A stretch of DNA of 64,000 nt, from the NCBI RefSeq assembly GCF_014193675.1, contig NZ_BLXZ01000002.1:372001-436000 (forward strand). The letters run 5' to 3'. The stretch's first letter is position 1. Each line of letters starts with the position of its first letter. Positions 24,631 to 34,023 of the stretch are shown here, piece by piece. Below the pieces are notes generated by a model. The model made no database searches and had not been told where the DNA came from. It saw nothing but the letters and a program-made list of their open reading frames with translations. The position numbers were made by a program, and so were the translations under genes. This DNA is from Geomonas limicola (lineage in GTDB: Bacteria; Desulfobacterota; Desulfuromonadia; Geobacterales; Geobacteraceae).

Positions 24631-27600
24631 ATGGTTTCCTCTCCAACAGTTTCAGGTACGGCTGCCGGCGCGTGCTTCTTCTTGGCGAACATGCGGGACA
24701 CCAGCACGAAGAAGAACGGGATGAAAAGCAGGTCGATGAAGGTCGCCGACAACAGGCCGCCGGTCACCGCGGTGCCGATGGCGTTCTGGGCGCCGGCGCC
24801 GGCCCCCTTGGTGAGCGCGAGCGGCAGTGTGCCGAAGAAGAAGGCGAGCGAGGTCATGATGACCGGGCGGAGCCGGATCTTCACCGCCTGCCGGGTCGCC
24901 TCCATGAGCTCCAGCCCGTGGTGCAGCTGGTCCTTGATGAACTGGATGATCAGGATGGCGTTCTTGGTGGACAGGCCCACGGTGGTCAACAGGCCGATCT
25001 GCAGGTAGACGTCGTTGGGCAGCATCCTCAGTTTCACGGCGGTGACTGCACCCACCAGACCCAAGGGGAGCATCAAGAGGTTCACGAACGGGATGGTCCA
25101 GCTCTCGTAGAGGGCGGCCACGCTCAGGAACACCACCAAAAGCGAGATGGCGTAGAGGGCCGGGGCCTGGGCGCCGGCGTTGCGCTCCTCGTAGGAGAGG
25201 CCGGTCCACTCGTAGCCTATCCCTGCCGGCAGCTGGGCGGCCATCCTCTCCATCTCGGCCATGGCCTCGCCGGTACTCACCCCCGGTGCCGCGGCTCCCA
25301 TCACCTCGACCGACGGGATGCCGTTGTAGCGCTCCAGGCGCGGCGAACCGTACTGCCAGCGCGCGGTGGCGAAGGCCGAGAAGGGGACCATCTCGCCGGA
25401 CTTGTTGCGCACGTACCAGGAGTTGATGTCCTCGGGGAGCATGCGGAACTGGGCATCCCCCTGGATGTAGACCTTCTTGATGCGGCCGTTCTGGATGAAG
25501 TCGGTAACGTAGGTGGAGCCCCAGGCAGTGGAGAGAATGCTGTTCACGTCGTCCAGCGACACCCCCAGGGCGCCGGCGCGCACGTCATCCACGTCCAGCT
25601 TGAACTGCGGGGAGTCGTCCTGGCCGTTGGGGCGCACCGCCACCAGTTTCGGGTTCTTCATGGCCGCCCCCAAAAGCTGGTTCCTCGCTTCCATCAGTTT
25701 CGCATGCCCCAGCCCCCCGCGGTCCTGCAGCTGGAAGTCGAAGCCGTTCGCCTGGCCGAGTTCCACGACCGCAGGAGGTGCTATGGCAAAGGCCAGTCCG
25801 TCGCGGATCTTGGAGAACCCTTTCTGGGCGCGCGCCACGATCGCCTTGGCGCGCATGTCCGGGGTGGGCCTAAGCTTCCAGTCTTTCAGCTTCACGAAGC
25901 AAAAGCCCATGTTCTGGCCGCGCCCGGCGAAGCTGAAGCCTGAAATGGTAACCACCGATTCGACGGTGTTCTTCTCGTTCTTGTCGAAGTAGTCCTGGAT
26001 CTGGCGCATCACCGCCATGGTCCGCTCCTGGCTCGCGCCGGCGGGGAGCTGCACCTGGCAGTAGAGGATCCCCTGGTCCTCGTCCGGGAGGAACGAGGTG
26101 GGGAGGTGCACGAAGAAGAAGGCCATCACGCCGACGATGGCGGCGTACACCGCGAGATAGCGACCGATCTGCCCGAAGGACTTGCCGACGATGTGCTCGT
26201 AGCGCTCGCGGCAAAAGTCAAAGACGCGGTTGAAGTAGCGGAAGAACCAGGCAAACCAGCCGTGTTCGCCGGGAAGGTGCCCTTTCTCGACCGGCTTCAA
26301 GAGCGTGGCGCACAGGGCCGGGGTGAGCGTCATCGCAACCAGCACCGAGAGGATCATCGCCGAGACGATGGTGATGGAGAACTGGCGGTAGATGACGCCG
26401 GTGGAGCCGCTGAAGAAGGCCATCGGCACGAAGACCGCGGTGAGCACGGTCACGATCCCCCAGAGCGCCCCGGTGATCTGCCCCATCGACTTGATGGTCG
26501 CCTCTCGGGGTGGCAGCCCCTCCTCGGTCATGATGCGTTCCACGTTTTCCACGACGACGATGGCATCGTCGACCAACAGGCCGATGACGATGACCAGGGC
26601 GAACATGGTGAGCGTATTGATCGAGAAGCCCGCCGCCGCCAGGACCCCGAAGGTCCCGAGGAGGACGACCGGCACCGCGATGGTCGGGATCAGGGTGGCA
26701 CGGATGTTCTGCAGGAACACGAACATGATGATGAAGACCAGGACCACCGCCTCGAACAGGGTCTTCACCACCTCCTCGATGGAGATCTTGACGAACGGGG
26801 TGGTGTCGTAGGGGTAAACCACGCGCACGCCGTTCGGGAAGTATTTGGAGAGCTCGGCCATCTTGGCCTTGATGCGGTCCGCGGTCTGCAGGGCGTTGGC
26901 CCCCGAGGCGAGGCGGATCGCCATGCCGCCGATCGGCTTACCCTGGTAGAAGGACTGGATGTCGTAGTTCTCGGTCCCGACCTTCGAGGTCGCCACGTCC
27001 CTGAGCTTCACCGTCGAACCGTCCGGGTTGGTGCGCAGGATGATGTTGTCGAACTGCTCGGTGGTCTGCAACAGGGTGCGCGCCGTGATGGTGGCGTTCA
27101 GCTGCTGGCCCGGAAGGGCGGGGTTGCCGCCGAACTGCCCCGCCGAGACCTGGGCGTTCTGCGCCTGCAGGGCCGCGGTCACGTCGGCGGTGGAGAGGTG
27201 GTAGTTGTTCATCTTGGTCGGGTTGAGCCAGATGCGCATGGCGTTCTGGGAACCGAAGACCTGCAGCTCACCCACCCCCTCGAGCCGGCTCACGATGTCC
27301 TGGACGTTGGAGACCAGGTAGTCGGTAAGGGCGTTTCGGTCCATGGAGCCGTCGTCGGAGACCAGGCCGACGAAGATCAGGTAGTTACGGGTGGACTTCA
27401 CCACCTGGACCCCCTGCTTCTGCACGATCTGCGGCAGAAGGGGCGTGGCGAGCTGCAGCTTGTTCTGCACCTGCACCTGGGCGATGTTCGGGTCGGTACC
27501 GGCCTTGAAGGTCAGGTTGATGGAGACCGCGCCCGCGGAGTCCGAGGTGGAGGACATGTAGATCAGGTTATCGATGCCGTTTAACTTCTGCTCGATGACC

Positions 27601-27788
27601 TGGGTGACGGTGTCCTGCACCGTCTGGGCGCTCGCACCCGGGTAGGTCGCGTTGATGGTGATCTGCGGCGGCGCGATGGCCGGGTACTGCGAGACCGGCA
27701 GCGACTTGATGGCCAAGAGGCCCACCAGCATGATCATGATCGCGATCACCCAGGCGAAGATCGGTCGATTTATGAAAAAACGGGGCAT
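24627..27788 (-). CDS. RND multidrug efflux pump, inner membrane transporter (AcrB/MexB, HAE1 family)
   Basis: 1053 residues, the full length for AcrB. It starts '[27 protein letters not shown]' and has the HAE1 motifs '[18 protein letters not shown]' (TM4, with the proton-relay Asp pair), '[11 protein letters not shown]', and '[16 protein letters not shown]' in TM10 with the relay Lys. Residues 27-50 match the porter-domain start ([17 protein letters not shown]). The pump exports amphipathic compounds using the proton gradient. It lies 12 bases after the adaptor gene. Substrates cannot be told from sequence. Confidence 0.97.
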   Translation of the reverse strand: MPRFFINRPIFAWVIAIMIMLVGLLAIKSLPVSQYPAIAPPQITINATYPGASAQTVQDTVTQVIEQKLNGIDNLIYMSSTSDSAGAVSINLTFKAGTDPNIAQVQVQNKLQLATPLLPQIVQKQGVQVVKSTRNYLIFVGLVSDDGSMDRNALTDYLVSNVQDIVSRLEGVGELQVFGSQNAMRIWLNPTKMNNYHLSTADVTAALQAQNAQVSAGQFGGNPALPGQQLNATITARTLLQTTEQFDNIILRTNPDGSTVKLRDVATSKVGTENYDIQSFYQGKPIGGMAIRLASGANALQTADRIKAKMAELSKYFPNGVRVVYPYDTTPFVKISIEEVVKTLFEAVVLVFIIMFVFLQNIRATLIPTIAVPVVLLGTFGVLAAAGFSINTLTMFALVIVIGLLVDDAIVVVENVERIMTEEGLPPREATIKSMGQITGALWGIVTVLTAVFVPMAFFSGSTGVIYRQFSITIVSAMILSVLVAMTLTPALCATLLKPVEKGHLPGEHGWFAWFFRYFNRVFDFCRERYEHIVGKSFGQIGRYLAVYAAIVGVMAFFFVHLPTSFLPDEDQGILYCQVQLPAGASQERTMAVMRQIQDYFDKNEKNTVESVVTISGFSFAGRGQNMGFCFVKLKDWKLRPTPDMRAKAIVARAQKGFSKIRDGLAFAIAPPAVVELGQANGFDFQLQDRGGLGHAKLMEARNQLLGAAMKNPKLVAVRPNGQDDSPQFKLDVDDVRAGALGVSLDDVNSILSTAWGSTYVTDFIQNGRIKKVYIQGDAQFRMLPEDINSWYVRNKSGEMVPFSAFATARWQYGSPRLERYNGIPSVEVMGAAAPGVSTGEAMAEMERMAAQLPAGIGYEWTGLSYEERNAGAQAPALYAISLLVVFLSVAALYESWTIPFVNLLMLPLGLVGAVTAVKLRMLPNDVYLQIGLLTTVGLSTKNAILIIQFIKDQLHHGLELMEATRQAVKIRLRPVIMTSLAFFFGTLPLALTKGAGAGAQNAIGTAVTGGLLSATFIDLLFIPFFFVLVSRMFAKKKHAPAAVPETVGEETI

Positions 27789-27800
27789 CGAGATTCTCCT

Positions 27801-29036
27801 TTATTTCTTTGCTGCTGCGGGCTGGGTGGCCGGTGCCGCGGCTGCGGCGGGTTGGGCCGCCCCGGCGGCGGGGGTGGCGGCTGCCGCGCTGAAGGGGACA
27901 GCCTTCACCGGGGTGCCCGGCTTGGCCTTCTGCAGCCCGTCCAGGATCACGCGGTCGCCTGCCTTGAGTCCCTCGCTCACCAGCCAGTTGTCCCCCACGG
28001 TCCGCACCACCTTGACGACGCGCGGCTCCACCTTCTCGCCGGCACCCACCGTCATCACGACGGCCTCGCCCTTGGGATTACGGTTCACGCCGCGCTGCGG
28101 CACCAGGATGGCGGCATCGTTCACCCCTTCCTCGATCTGGGCGCGCACGAACATCCCCGGCAGGAGGGCCTGCTTCGGGTTGGGGAACACGGCGCGCAGG
28201 GTGACCGACCCCGTGCTCTGGTCCACGGTCACCTCGGAGAACTTGAGGGTGCCGGTGAGCGGATAGGGGGTACCGTCTTCCAGGAGCAGCTTCACCCTGG
28301 CCTGGCCCGCCCCGTCCTTCTTCAGGATGCCGTTGGCCAGGTTCTGGCGCAGCCTCAAAAGGTCCGAGGTGGACTGGGTCACGTCCACGTACATCGAGCT
28401 GAGTCCCTGGATGATGGCGAGCGGTGTTGCCTGGCTCGCCGTCACCAGGGCGCCGTCGGTCACCGCCGAGCGCCCGATGCGCCCGGAGATCGGGGCGGTC
28501 ACCTTGGTGTAGCCCAGGTTGATGCGGGCGACCTCCACGGCGGCCTTGGCGGCGGCGACATCGGCCTCGCTCTGCTTCAGCGAGGCGTGCACGTCGTCGT
28601 AATCCTGCTGGCTTACCGCCTTGATCTTCACCAGGTCGCGGTAGCGCTCCTCCTTCAGCTTCAGGGTACCCAGGGTCGCCTCGGCGCGGGCCTGCGAGGC
28701 CCGGGCGCTGTCGTAGGCGGCCTGGTAGGTGGCCGGGTCGATCTGGTAGAGCACCTGGCCGGCGGTTACGTCGGTCCCTTCGGTGAAGACACGCTTCTTG
28801 ATGATGCCGTTGACCTGCGGGCGCACCTCGGCGCTCAGCTGCGGTGCGGTACGGCCGGAGAGTTCACTGGTGAGCGCCACGCGCTGCGGCTTGATCTCGA
28901 GCACTCCCACCTCGGGCGGGCCGGCGGGGCCGGGAGCTGCCGCAGTAGCCGGTTTCTTTTCACAACCCGTGACCAGCAAGCTGCCAGCGATGAGTCCCAC
29001 AGTGCCAATGAGTTTTAAGCTCGTCCTTACTTGCAT
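27801..29036 (-). CDS. RND efflux periplasmic adaptor (AcrA/MexA family lipoprotein)
   Basis: 411 residues from the ATG at 29036 (GAGGT six bases upstream). Its signal peptide ends in a lipobox (LLVTGC). The order is hairpin and lipoyl halves (VRPQVNGIIKKRVFTEGTDVTAGQVLYQID ... GYTKVTAPISGRIGRSAVTDGALV), beta-barrel, and membrane-proximal domain. The tail is Ala/Pro/Gln-rich (AAGAAQPAAAAAPATQPAAA), a low-complexity linker. It bridges the pump and outer membrane channel. It begins 69 bases after tetR. Confidence 0.95.
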   Translation of the reverse strand: MQVRTSLKLIGTVGLIAGSLLVTGCEKKPATAAAPGPAGPPEVGVLEIKPQRVALTSELSGRTAPQLSAEVRPQVNGIIKKRVFTEGTDVTAGQVLYQIDPATYQAAYDSARASQARAEATLGTLKLKEERYRDLVKIKAVSQQDYDDVHASLKQSEADVAAAKAAVEVARINLGYTKVTAPISGRIGRSAVTDGALVTASQATPLAIIQGLSSMYVDVTQSTSDLLRLRQNLANGILKKDGAGQARVKLLLEDGTPYPLTGTLKFSEVTVDQSTGSVTLRAVFPNPKQALLPGMFVRAQIEEGVNDAAILVPQRGVNRNPKGEAVVMTVGAGEKVEPRVVKVVRTVGDNWLVSEGLKAGDRVILDGLQKAKPGTPVKAVPFSAAAATPAAGAAQPAAAAAPATQPAAAKK

Positions 29037-29105
29037 GCAACACCTCGTACTTCGTTGATTGAGGGGGCTCCGCGAGCGGTACCCCACGATTGAATGGTGT
29101 GAATC

Positions 29106-29684
29106 CTATCTCCTGATGCCGTCCCAGCACGCCGCCATGAGCTTGTCGATAAGCTCGTCCTCCAGAGCGACGAATCCCAGGATGTGGTCCCGCACCACGA
29201 CCTTCAAGGGGCCGAAGGCCAGGGCGAACAGAATGGGCATCGGGAGGTCCTTGATGACCTGTTGGGCCACCCCCTCTTCCAAAAGGTCGCGGTAGATGTG
29301 GCAGTCCCCCGTTTTCCGCTGCAGGATGTCCCTCTTGAACTCGACCCCGTAGGGGGAGTTGTGGAACTGCTCGATGTAGCGGAAATGCAGCGGGTGCTTC
29401 ACGAAATAGCGCGCGAGGGTGGTGAAGATATGGTGGAAGCGCTCCCTCAAAGGCTTGGCTTGCTGGTAGTCCTGCATGATCACAGCACCGATCTTGTCGT
29501 CGATCTCGTGGAACAGGTCAACGATGAGCGCGTCCTTGTTCTCGAAATAGCGGTAGATGGTCCCCGCGGCCACCCCGGCCCGCTCGGCGATCATCGCCAT
29601 GGGCGCGCCGTGAAACCCCTGCTCCGCAATCAACTCGAGCGCGGCGCGGAAGATCTCCTCACGCTTGTCACAGCAGTTAGACAT
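29106..29684 (-). CDS. TetR/AcrR family repressor of the efflux operon
   Basis: 192 residues. An N-terminal helix-turn-helix (IFRAALELIAEQGFHGAPMAMIAERAGVAAGTIYRYFENKDALI) is standard for TetR. The C-terminal ligand domain is like AcrR. It is the first gene of tetR-adaptor-pump-channel, all in one direction, so it probably controls its own transcription and the pump. An inverted repeat lies 33-46 bases upstream. Confidence 0.9.
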   Translation of the reverse strand: MSNCCDKREEIFRAALELIAEQGFHGAPMAMIAERAGVAAGTIYRYFENKDALIVDLFHEIDDKIGAVIMQDYQQAKPLRERFHHIFTTLARYFVKHPLHFRYIEQFHNSPYGVEFKRDILQRKTGDCHIYRDLLEEGVAQQVIKDLPMPILFALAFGPLKVVVRDHILGFVALEDELIDKLMAACWDGIRR

Positions 29685-29716
29685 GTTTGCAGTACCCCCT
29701 TATACCCTTGAGTGAA

Positions 29717-29730
29717 TGAACACTCGTTCA
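29717..29730. promoter_or_regulatory. Candidate TetR operator
   Basis: TGAACACTCGTTCA: perfect 5-base arms (TGAAC/GTTCA) around ACTC, 33-46 bases before the tetR ATG. A weaker related site (GAATGATCGTTC) lies at 29848-29859. Confidence 0.55.
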
Positions 29731-30090
29731 GTAGATTTTCAGCACTACGCCGTTTTCACTCCTTTGTCAACCCTGATATTCTTAGGAAAACTTGCAGGAG
29801 GGGGCAACGAGAGGCGTGTTGTCGGAAGAAAGAGCAGGCCCGAGAGCGAATGATCGTTCACTCCGATTGTGGGGCAGCGGTGCTATCGTGTTCGTCGATA
29901 GGGGAGGCAGGATTGCAGGGGAGACGGAAGCGGGCCGGGGGGTGTCGTCATGTTACGGGAAGATTCGTCAGTAGATGGCACAGCCCTCACCCCTACCCTC
30001 TCCCGGAGGGCGAGGGAGAGTTGGTCCCTCTTGATAGCTGGGAGGGTTCCCACGCCGGAGCGTGGGAATCAGGGTCGCAAAGAGGGGCTG
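29731..30090. other. Gap between tetR and selB 3' end
   Basis: No gene is supported. A TTGACA on the minus strand (29765-29770) could be a -35 for tetR, with no good -10. A family A palindrome occupies 29983-30021. Confidence 0.5.
29983..30021. repeat. GC-rich palindrome, family A
   Basis: CCCTCACCCCTACCCTCTCC arm, CCGGAGG centre and GCGAGGGAGAG arm. Confidence 0.5.
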
Positions 30091-32001
30091 TTAGCCCCTT
30101 CTGAGCACGCGCTTGTCGCCCATGCGGATGGTGAGCTTTTCCTGGTCGAAGAATTCCAAAAGCGGAATCATGAACTTGCGGGACAGGCCGGTAATATCCC
30201 GGAACTCGGGCGGGGTGATCTCCCCCTTTTCCTTGAGGTAGGCGGTGAGTTTTTCGCGCAGCTCCTGGAGGGCCCCGGGGGCATAGAAGATATCGCTCTT
30301 GATCTTGGCCGCCCTCCCCTCGCGCACCAGGAGGTTAGCGTGGTCGAGGAGCTGCTTTTCGGTGCAGCCGAGCTGATCGCAGAGCTCCTTCAGGGTCGGC
30401 GGCTCCAGCCAGGCCTTTTTGAGGAGCTCCTCGAGTTTCGCCTGGACACCGGCCTGGTCCACGGTGACGCCGATTTTGCGCCCGGGGAGCTTCACGATGT
30501 CGCGGTCGGACTGGGCTGAACCGTCCTTCTCCATGCTGGCCAGGAGCGGGCCGAAGAAGCGCGCGTCGCTTCTCTTGGGGATCCGGGATTTGAGCTCCTC
30601 CTTGCCGATCCCCTCCTGCATCGGGTTGTCATTGAGGTAGCTCGCCAGCTCGTCGGAGAGCTTCTGTTTCAGGGCGGCAAAGGCCTCTCTCCCCAGGAAG
30701 ATGCGCGGTTCCTTCACCACCTGGAGCACCGCCCCGGAAGAGAGCAGCGGCCCGAGGGCGGCGTCGATCTTCTTGGCGGACATACCGGAGCGGTTCAGCA
30801 GTTCCTCGAGGGAGAGACCCGAGAAGAGCGAGGACTCCACCATGAGGCGGATTTTCTCCTGGTCGCTCCCCTCTTCGGCAGCCGTCAGGAGTTCGAGCGC
30901 CTCGGAGCTGCGCCTTCTGCGCCGCGGCGGCCCCGGGTCGAGCACCGTGCCGCCGCCCAGGGTGGCCTGGGGGGAGTAGGTGCGCACCACGAAGGGGTCG
31001 CCGGGCAACAGGAGCACCGGGTGGGCGAGCCTGAGCTGGGCGTAGCAGCTCTCGCCGGGCTTCAACAGGTCGCGGTCGAAGAGGATCACCTGCGCCGGCA
31101 CCTCGTAGGTCGCCGAGTGCAGGCGCAGGGTGGCACGGTGCTTCAGGTCCTTGGGCGCCGAGGCGAGGTAGTCGAGACGGACGTCCACCGCCCTGGTCGG
31201 CCGGTAGAGCCCCTTCGGGACCACCACGTCGCCGCGCTGCACCTCGGTGTGATCCACCCCCTGCAGGTTCACCGCGAGCCGCTCGCCCGCGCCTCCGCGC
31301 TCCACCTTGGCGCCGAAGGACTGCACCCCGCGCACGCGGCACCCCTTTCCCGCCGGCAGCACCTCGACCTCGTCCCCCACGGCAATCGAGCCCGCGAGGA
31401 GGGTTCCCGTAACTACCGTGCCGAAGCCGGTCACGGTGAAGACCCGGTCCACCGGGAGGCGGAAGGGGGCATCCACCCGTTTCTGCTCGATGAGTCCCGC
31501 CTGCCGGGCAAGTTCTTCTTTGAGAGCCGGGATGCCGTCGCCGGTCCTCGAGGAGACCGCGACAATGGGGGCTTGTGCGAGAAAGCTTTCGGCGAGGTAG
31601 TCGCGCACCTCCTCGGTCACCAGGTCGAGCCAGTCCGGGTCTACCATGTCCTTCTTGGTCAGCACCACGATGCCGCGCTTAACGCCCAGGAGCGAACAGA
31701 TCTCCAGGTGCTCGCGGGTCTGGGGCATGATCCCCTCGTCCGCCGCGATCACCAGGAGCACCAGGTCCATGCCCCCCACCCCGGCCACCATGGTGCGCAC
31801 GAAGCGCTCGTGGCCGGGGACGTCGACGATGCCGAAGCGCAGGTCGCCGGAGAGTTCCAGGTGGGCGAAGCCGAGTTCAATGGTGATGCCGCGCGCCTTC
31901 TCTTCCTTGAGACGGTCGGTGTCGATGCCGGTAAGGACCTTGACCAGCGAGGTCTTGCCGTGGTCGATGTGGCCGGCGGTGCCGAGGATGAGGTGTTTCA
32001 T
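30091..32001 (-). CDS. selB: Selenocysteine-specific elongation factor SelB
   Basis: 636 residues. The N-terminal GTPase shows G1 GHIDHGKT, G2 '[14 protein letters not shown]', G3 DVPGHE and G4 TKKD, all with SelB-type wording. EF-Tu-like domains II and III follow, then four winged-helix domains (last ~250 residues) that bind the SECIS hairpin. SelB delivers Sec-tRNA to in-frame UGA codons. Neither selA, selD nor a Sec-tRNA was found in the window. None of the complete genes here needs an in-frame UGA. Confidence 0.96.
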   Translation of the reverse strand: MKHLILGTAGHIDHGKTSLVKVLTGIDTDRLKEEKARGITIELGFAHLELSGDLRFGIVDVPGHERFVRTMVAGVGGMDLVLLVIAADEGIMPQTREHLEICSLLGVKRGIVVLTKKDMVDPDWLDLVTEEVRDYLAESFLAQAPIVAVSSRTGDGIPALKEELARQAGLIEQKRVDAPFRLPVDRVFTVTGFGTVVTGTLLAGSIAVGDEVEVLPAGKGCRVRGVQSFGAKVERGGAGERLAVNLQGVDHTEVQRGDVVVPKGLYRPTRAVDVRLDYLASAPKDLKHRATLRLHSATYEVPAQVILFDRDLLKPGESCYAQLRLAHPVLLLPGDPFVVRTYSPQATLGGGTVLDPGPPRRRRRSSEALELLTAAEEGSDQEKIRLMVESSLFSGLSLEELLNRSGMSAKKIDAALGPLLSSGAVLQVVKEPRIFLGREAFAALKQKLSDELASYLNDNPMQEGIGKEELKSRIPKRSDARFFGPLLASMEKDGSAQSDRDIVKLPGRKIGVTVDQAGVQAKLEELLKKAWLEPPTLKELCDQLGCTEKQLLDHANLLVREGRAAKIKSDIFYAPGALQELREKLTAYLKEKGEITPPEFRDITGLSRKFMIPLLEFFDQEKLTIRMGDKRVLRRG

Positions 32002-32171
32002 GTAGTGGGGCTCCTAAAACTGGGTGGTACAAGGGACTTTATAGACGAAAAGGACACAAGGGACGAAAGGGCACCCCGGTTATATCCAAAAAACCGCATA
32101 CAAGGCAACCCGTAATGTTCGCCCCCCTCTTCGAGGGCGCGGCAAGGGTTGCCGTAGCCAGGTGCTGGAGG

Positions 32172-33977
32172 TCATTCTTTGAACTGCAGCTGGTAAAGCC
32201 GGTAGTAGAGGCCTTTGGCGGCCATGAGTTCGGCGTGGGTCCCTTCTTCGGCTTTCTCACCCCGGTGAATCACCACGATCCGGTCCGCGTCGCGGATGGT
32301 GGAGAGCCGGTGCGCCACCACGAGCGTGGTACGCCCCTCCATGAGCCCCTCGAGCCCCTGCTGGATCAGCCGCTCGCTGGCCGGGTCGACGCTGGCCGTA
32401 GCCTCGTCCAGGACCAGGATCTCGGGGTCGAAGGCGACGGCCCGGGCAAAGGAGATCAGCTGACGCTCCCCTGCGGAGAAGTTCCCGCCCCGTTCGCGCA
32501 CCTCCTCGTCGAACCCCTTGGGGAGCAGTTTGATGAAGCGGTCCGCCCCCACCACCGCAGCCGCGCGCTCCACGCGCTTGGCGGCCTCCGGATCTCCCAG
32601 GGAGATGTTGTAGGCGATAGTGCCGGTGAAGAGGTAGGGGTCCTGGAGCACCACGCCGATTCGGGAGCGCAGCGCCTGCAGGCTCATCTCCCGGATGTCG
32701 GTACCGTCGATACTGATGGAGCCGCAGTTGATCTCGTAGAGCCGCGACAAAAGCCGGGTGACGGTGGTTTTGCCGCCCCCCGTCTCGCCGACCAGGGCGA
32801 CCTTCTCGCCGCTTTTCACCTCCAGCGAGAACCCCTTGAGCACGTAGTCCTCGTTGTGGTAGGCGAACCAGAGTTCCCTGAAGGAGATGCTCCCCGGGGT
32901 GCGCCTGCCGCTTGCCGCGGCAACCGGTGCCATTTGCGGGGGTGGGTCAAGCAACTGCGCCGGCTCCTGCTCCTCTTCCTTCTTGTCCAGAAGGCCGAAG
33001 ATGCGCTCGAGCGACGCCATCGCCCCCTGCATCACCGAATACTTGGCGGAGAGGTCCCGGATCGGCGAGAAGAAACGCTCGATGTACTGTATGAAGGCGA
33101 CCAGCGCGCCGAAGGAGAGGGTCCCCTTGACGATCTCGCCACCGCCGTACCAGATGATGAGCGCCACCGCAACCGAGGAGAGCGTTTCCACCACGGCGTA
33201 GAGTGCGGCGTCCCAGGTGATTACCGGTAGGTTGGCGTCGCGGTAGGACTCGTTCAAGCGCCGGAACTCGCGGGCCTCGTCGCGCTCCCGGTTGAAGAGC
33301 TGCACCACCATCATCCCCCCCAGGCTCTCGGCGAGAAAGGCGCTCAGGTTCCCCAGACGGGCCCTGACCTGCCGGAAGGCGACGCGCATCCAGTTGCGGA
33401 AGGTGAAGGCGACCCAGATCAGAAGCGGCAGCACCGAGAAGGTGACCAGGGAGAGCTTGACGTTCATCCAGAGCATGATCCCCACGATCCCGGCGAGGAC
33501 CATGACGTCCCCCACGATGGTGACGATGCCCGCGGCGAACATCTCGCCCAGGACCTCGATATCGCTGGTGAGCCGCGAGACCAGGCTTCCCACCGGCGTC
33601 TGGTCGAAGAAGCGGGCCGACAGGCGCTGGATGTGGGAGAAGAGCTCGATGCGGATGTCGTACATCACCTTCTGCCCGACGTACTGCAGCAGGTAGACCT
33701 CGACGAAGGTGACCGCCGACTCGGCGAAGATGAGCCCCAGGAAACCGGCGGCCAAAAGGGGGAGTCCCTCGAGTTTCCCGGTGACGATGTGGTTGTCGAT
33801 GGCGGTTTTCAGGAGCCAGGGCTGGGCGAGCTTGGTCACCGCCATGATCGGCAGCATGACCAGCACCACGCCAATCAGGCGCCGGTAGGGCGCGATGTAC
33901 CGGACGAAGCGCCGCATAAGCTTCCGGTCGTACATCTTGCCGACTACTTCATCTTCGTAAATGCCGCCAAAGTGCAT
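32172..33977 (-). CDS. Heterodimeric ABC exporter, subunit with intact Walker B Glu
   Basis: 601 residues: six-helix membrane domain (residues ~25-330) plus an ATPase domain. Walker A is GETGGGKTT and Walker B 'EILVLDEATASVD' with the catalytic Glu. The ABC signature is altered, FSAGERQ instead of LSGGQ. This combination is that of the consensus-Walker-B half of TM287/288- or BmrCD-type exporters. It follows the partner gene by 46 bases. The natural substrate is unknown; homologues export lipids or drugs. Confidence 0.9.
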   Translation of the reverse strand: MHFGGIYEDEVVGKMYDRKLMRRFVRYIAPYRRLIGVVLVMLPIMAVTKLAQPWLLKTAIDNHIVTGKLEGLPLLAAGFLGLIFAESAVTFVEVYLLQYVGQKVMYDIRIELFSHIQRLSARFFDQTPVGSLVSRLTSDIEVLGEMFAAGIVTIVGDVMVLAGIVGIMLWMNVKLSLVTFSVLPLLIWVAFTFRNWMRVAFRQVRARLGNLSAFLAESLGGMMVVQLFNRERDEAREFRRLNESYRDANLPVITWDAALYAVVETLSSVAVALIIWYGGGEIVKGTLSFGALVAFIQYIERFFSPIRDLSAKYSVMQGAMASLERIFGLLDKKEEEQEPAQLLDPPPQMAPVAAASGRRTPGSISFRELWFAYHNEDYVLKGFSLEVKSGEKVALVGETGGGKTTVTRLLSRLYEINCGSISIDGTDIREMSLQALRSRIGVVLQDPYLFTGTIAYNISLGDPEAAKRVERAAAVVGADRFIKLLPKGFDEEVRERGGNFSAGERQLISFARAVAFDPEILVLDEATASVDPASERLIQQGLEGLMEGRTTLVVAHRLSTIRDADRIVVIHRGEKAEEGTHAELMAAKGLYYRLYQLQFKE

Positions 33978-34023
33978 GGGTGTCCCGTTGGTCTTGCTGC
34001 CGAGCGCATCGCGCTCGGATCTA

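Noticed and set aside
25000..27600. Long plus-strand frames opposite the RND pump gene (for example 24672-25943 and 26106-27584)
   Set aside because: His/Asp/Gly-rich antisense shadows of a fully recognised 1053-residue AcrB homologue.
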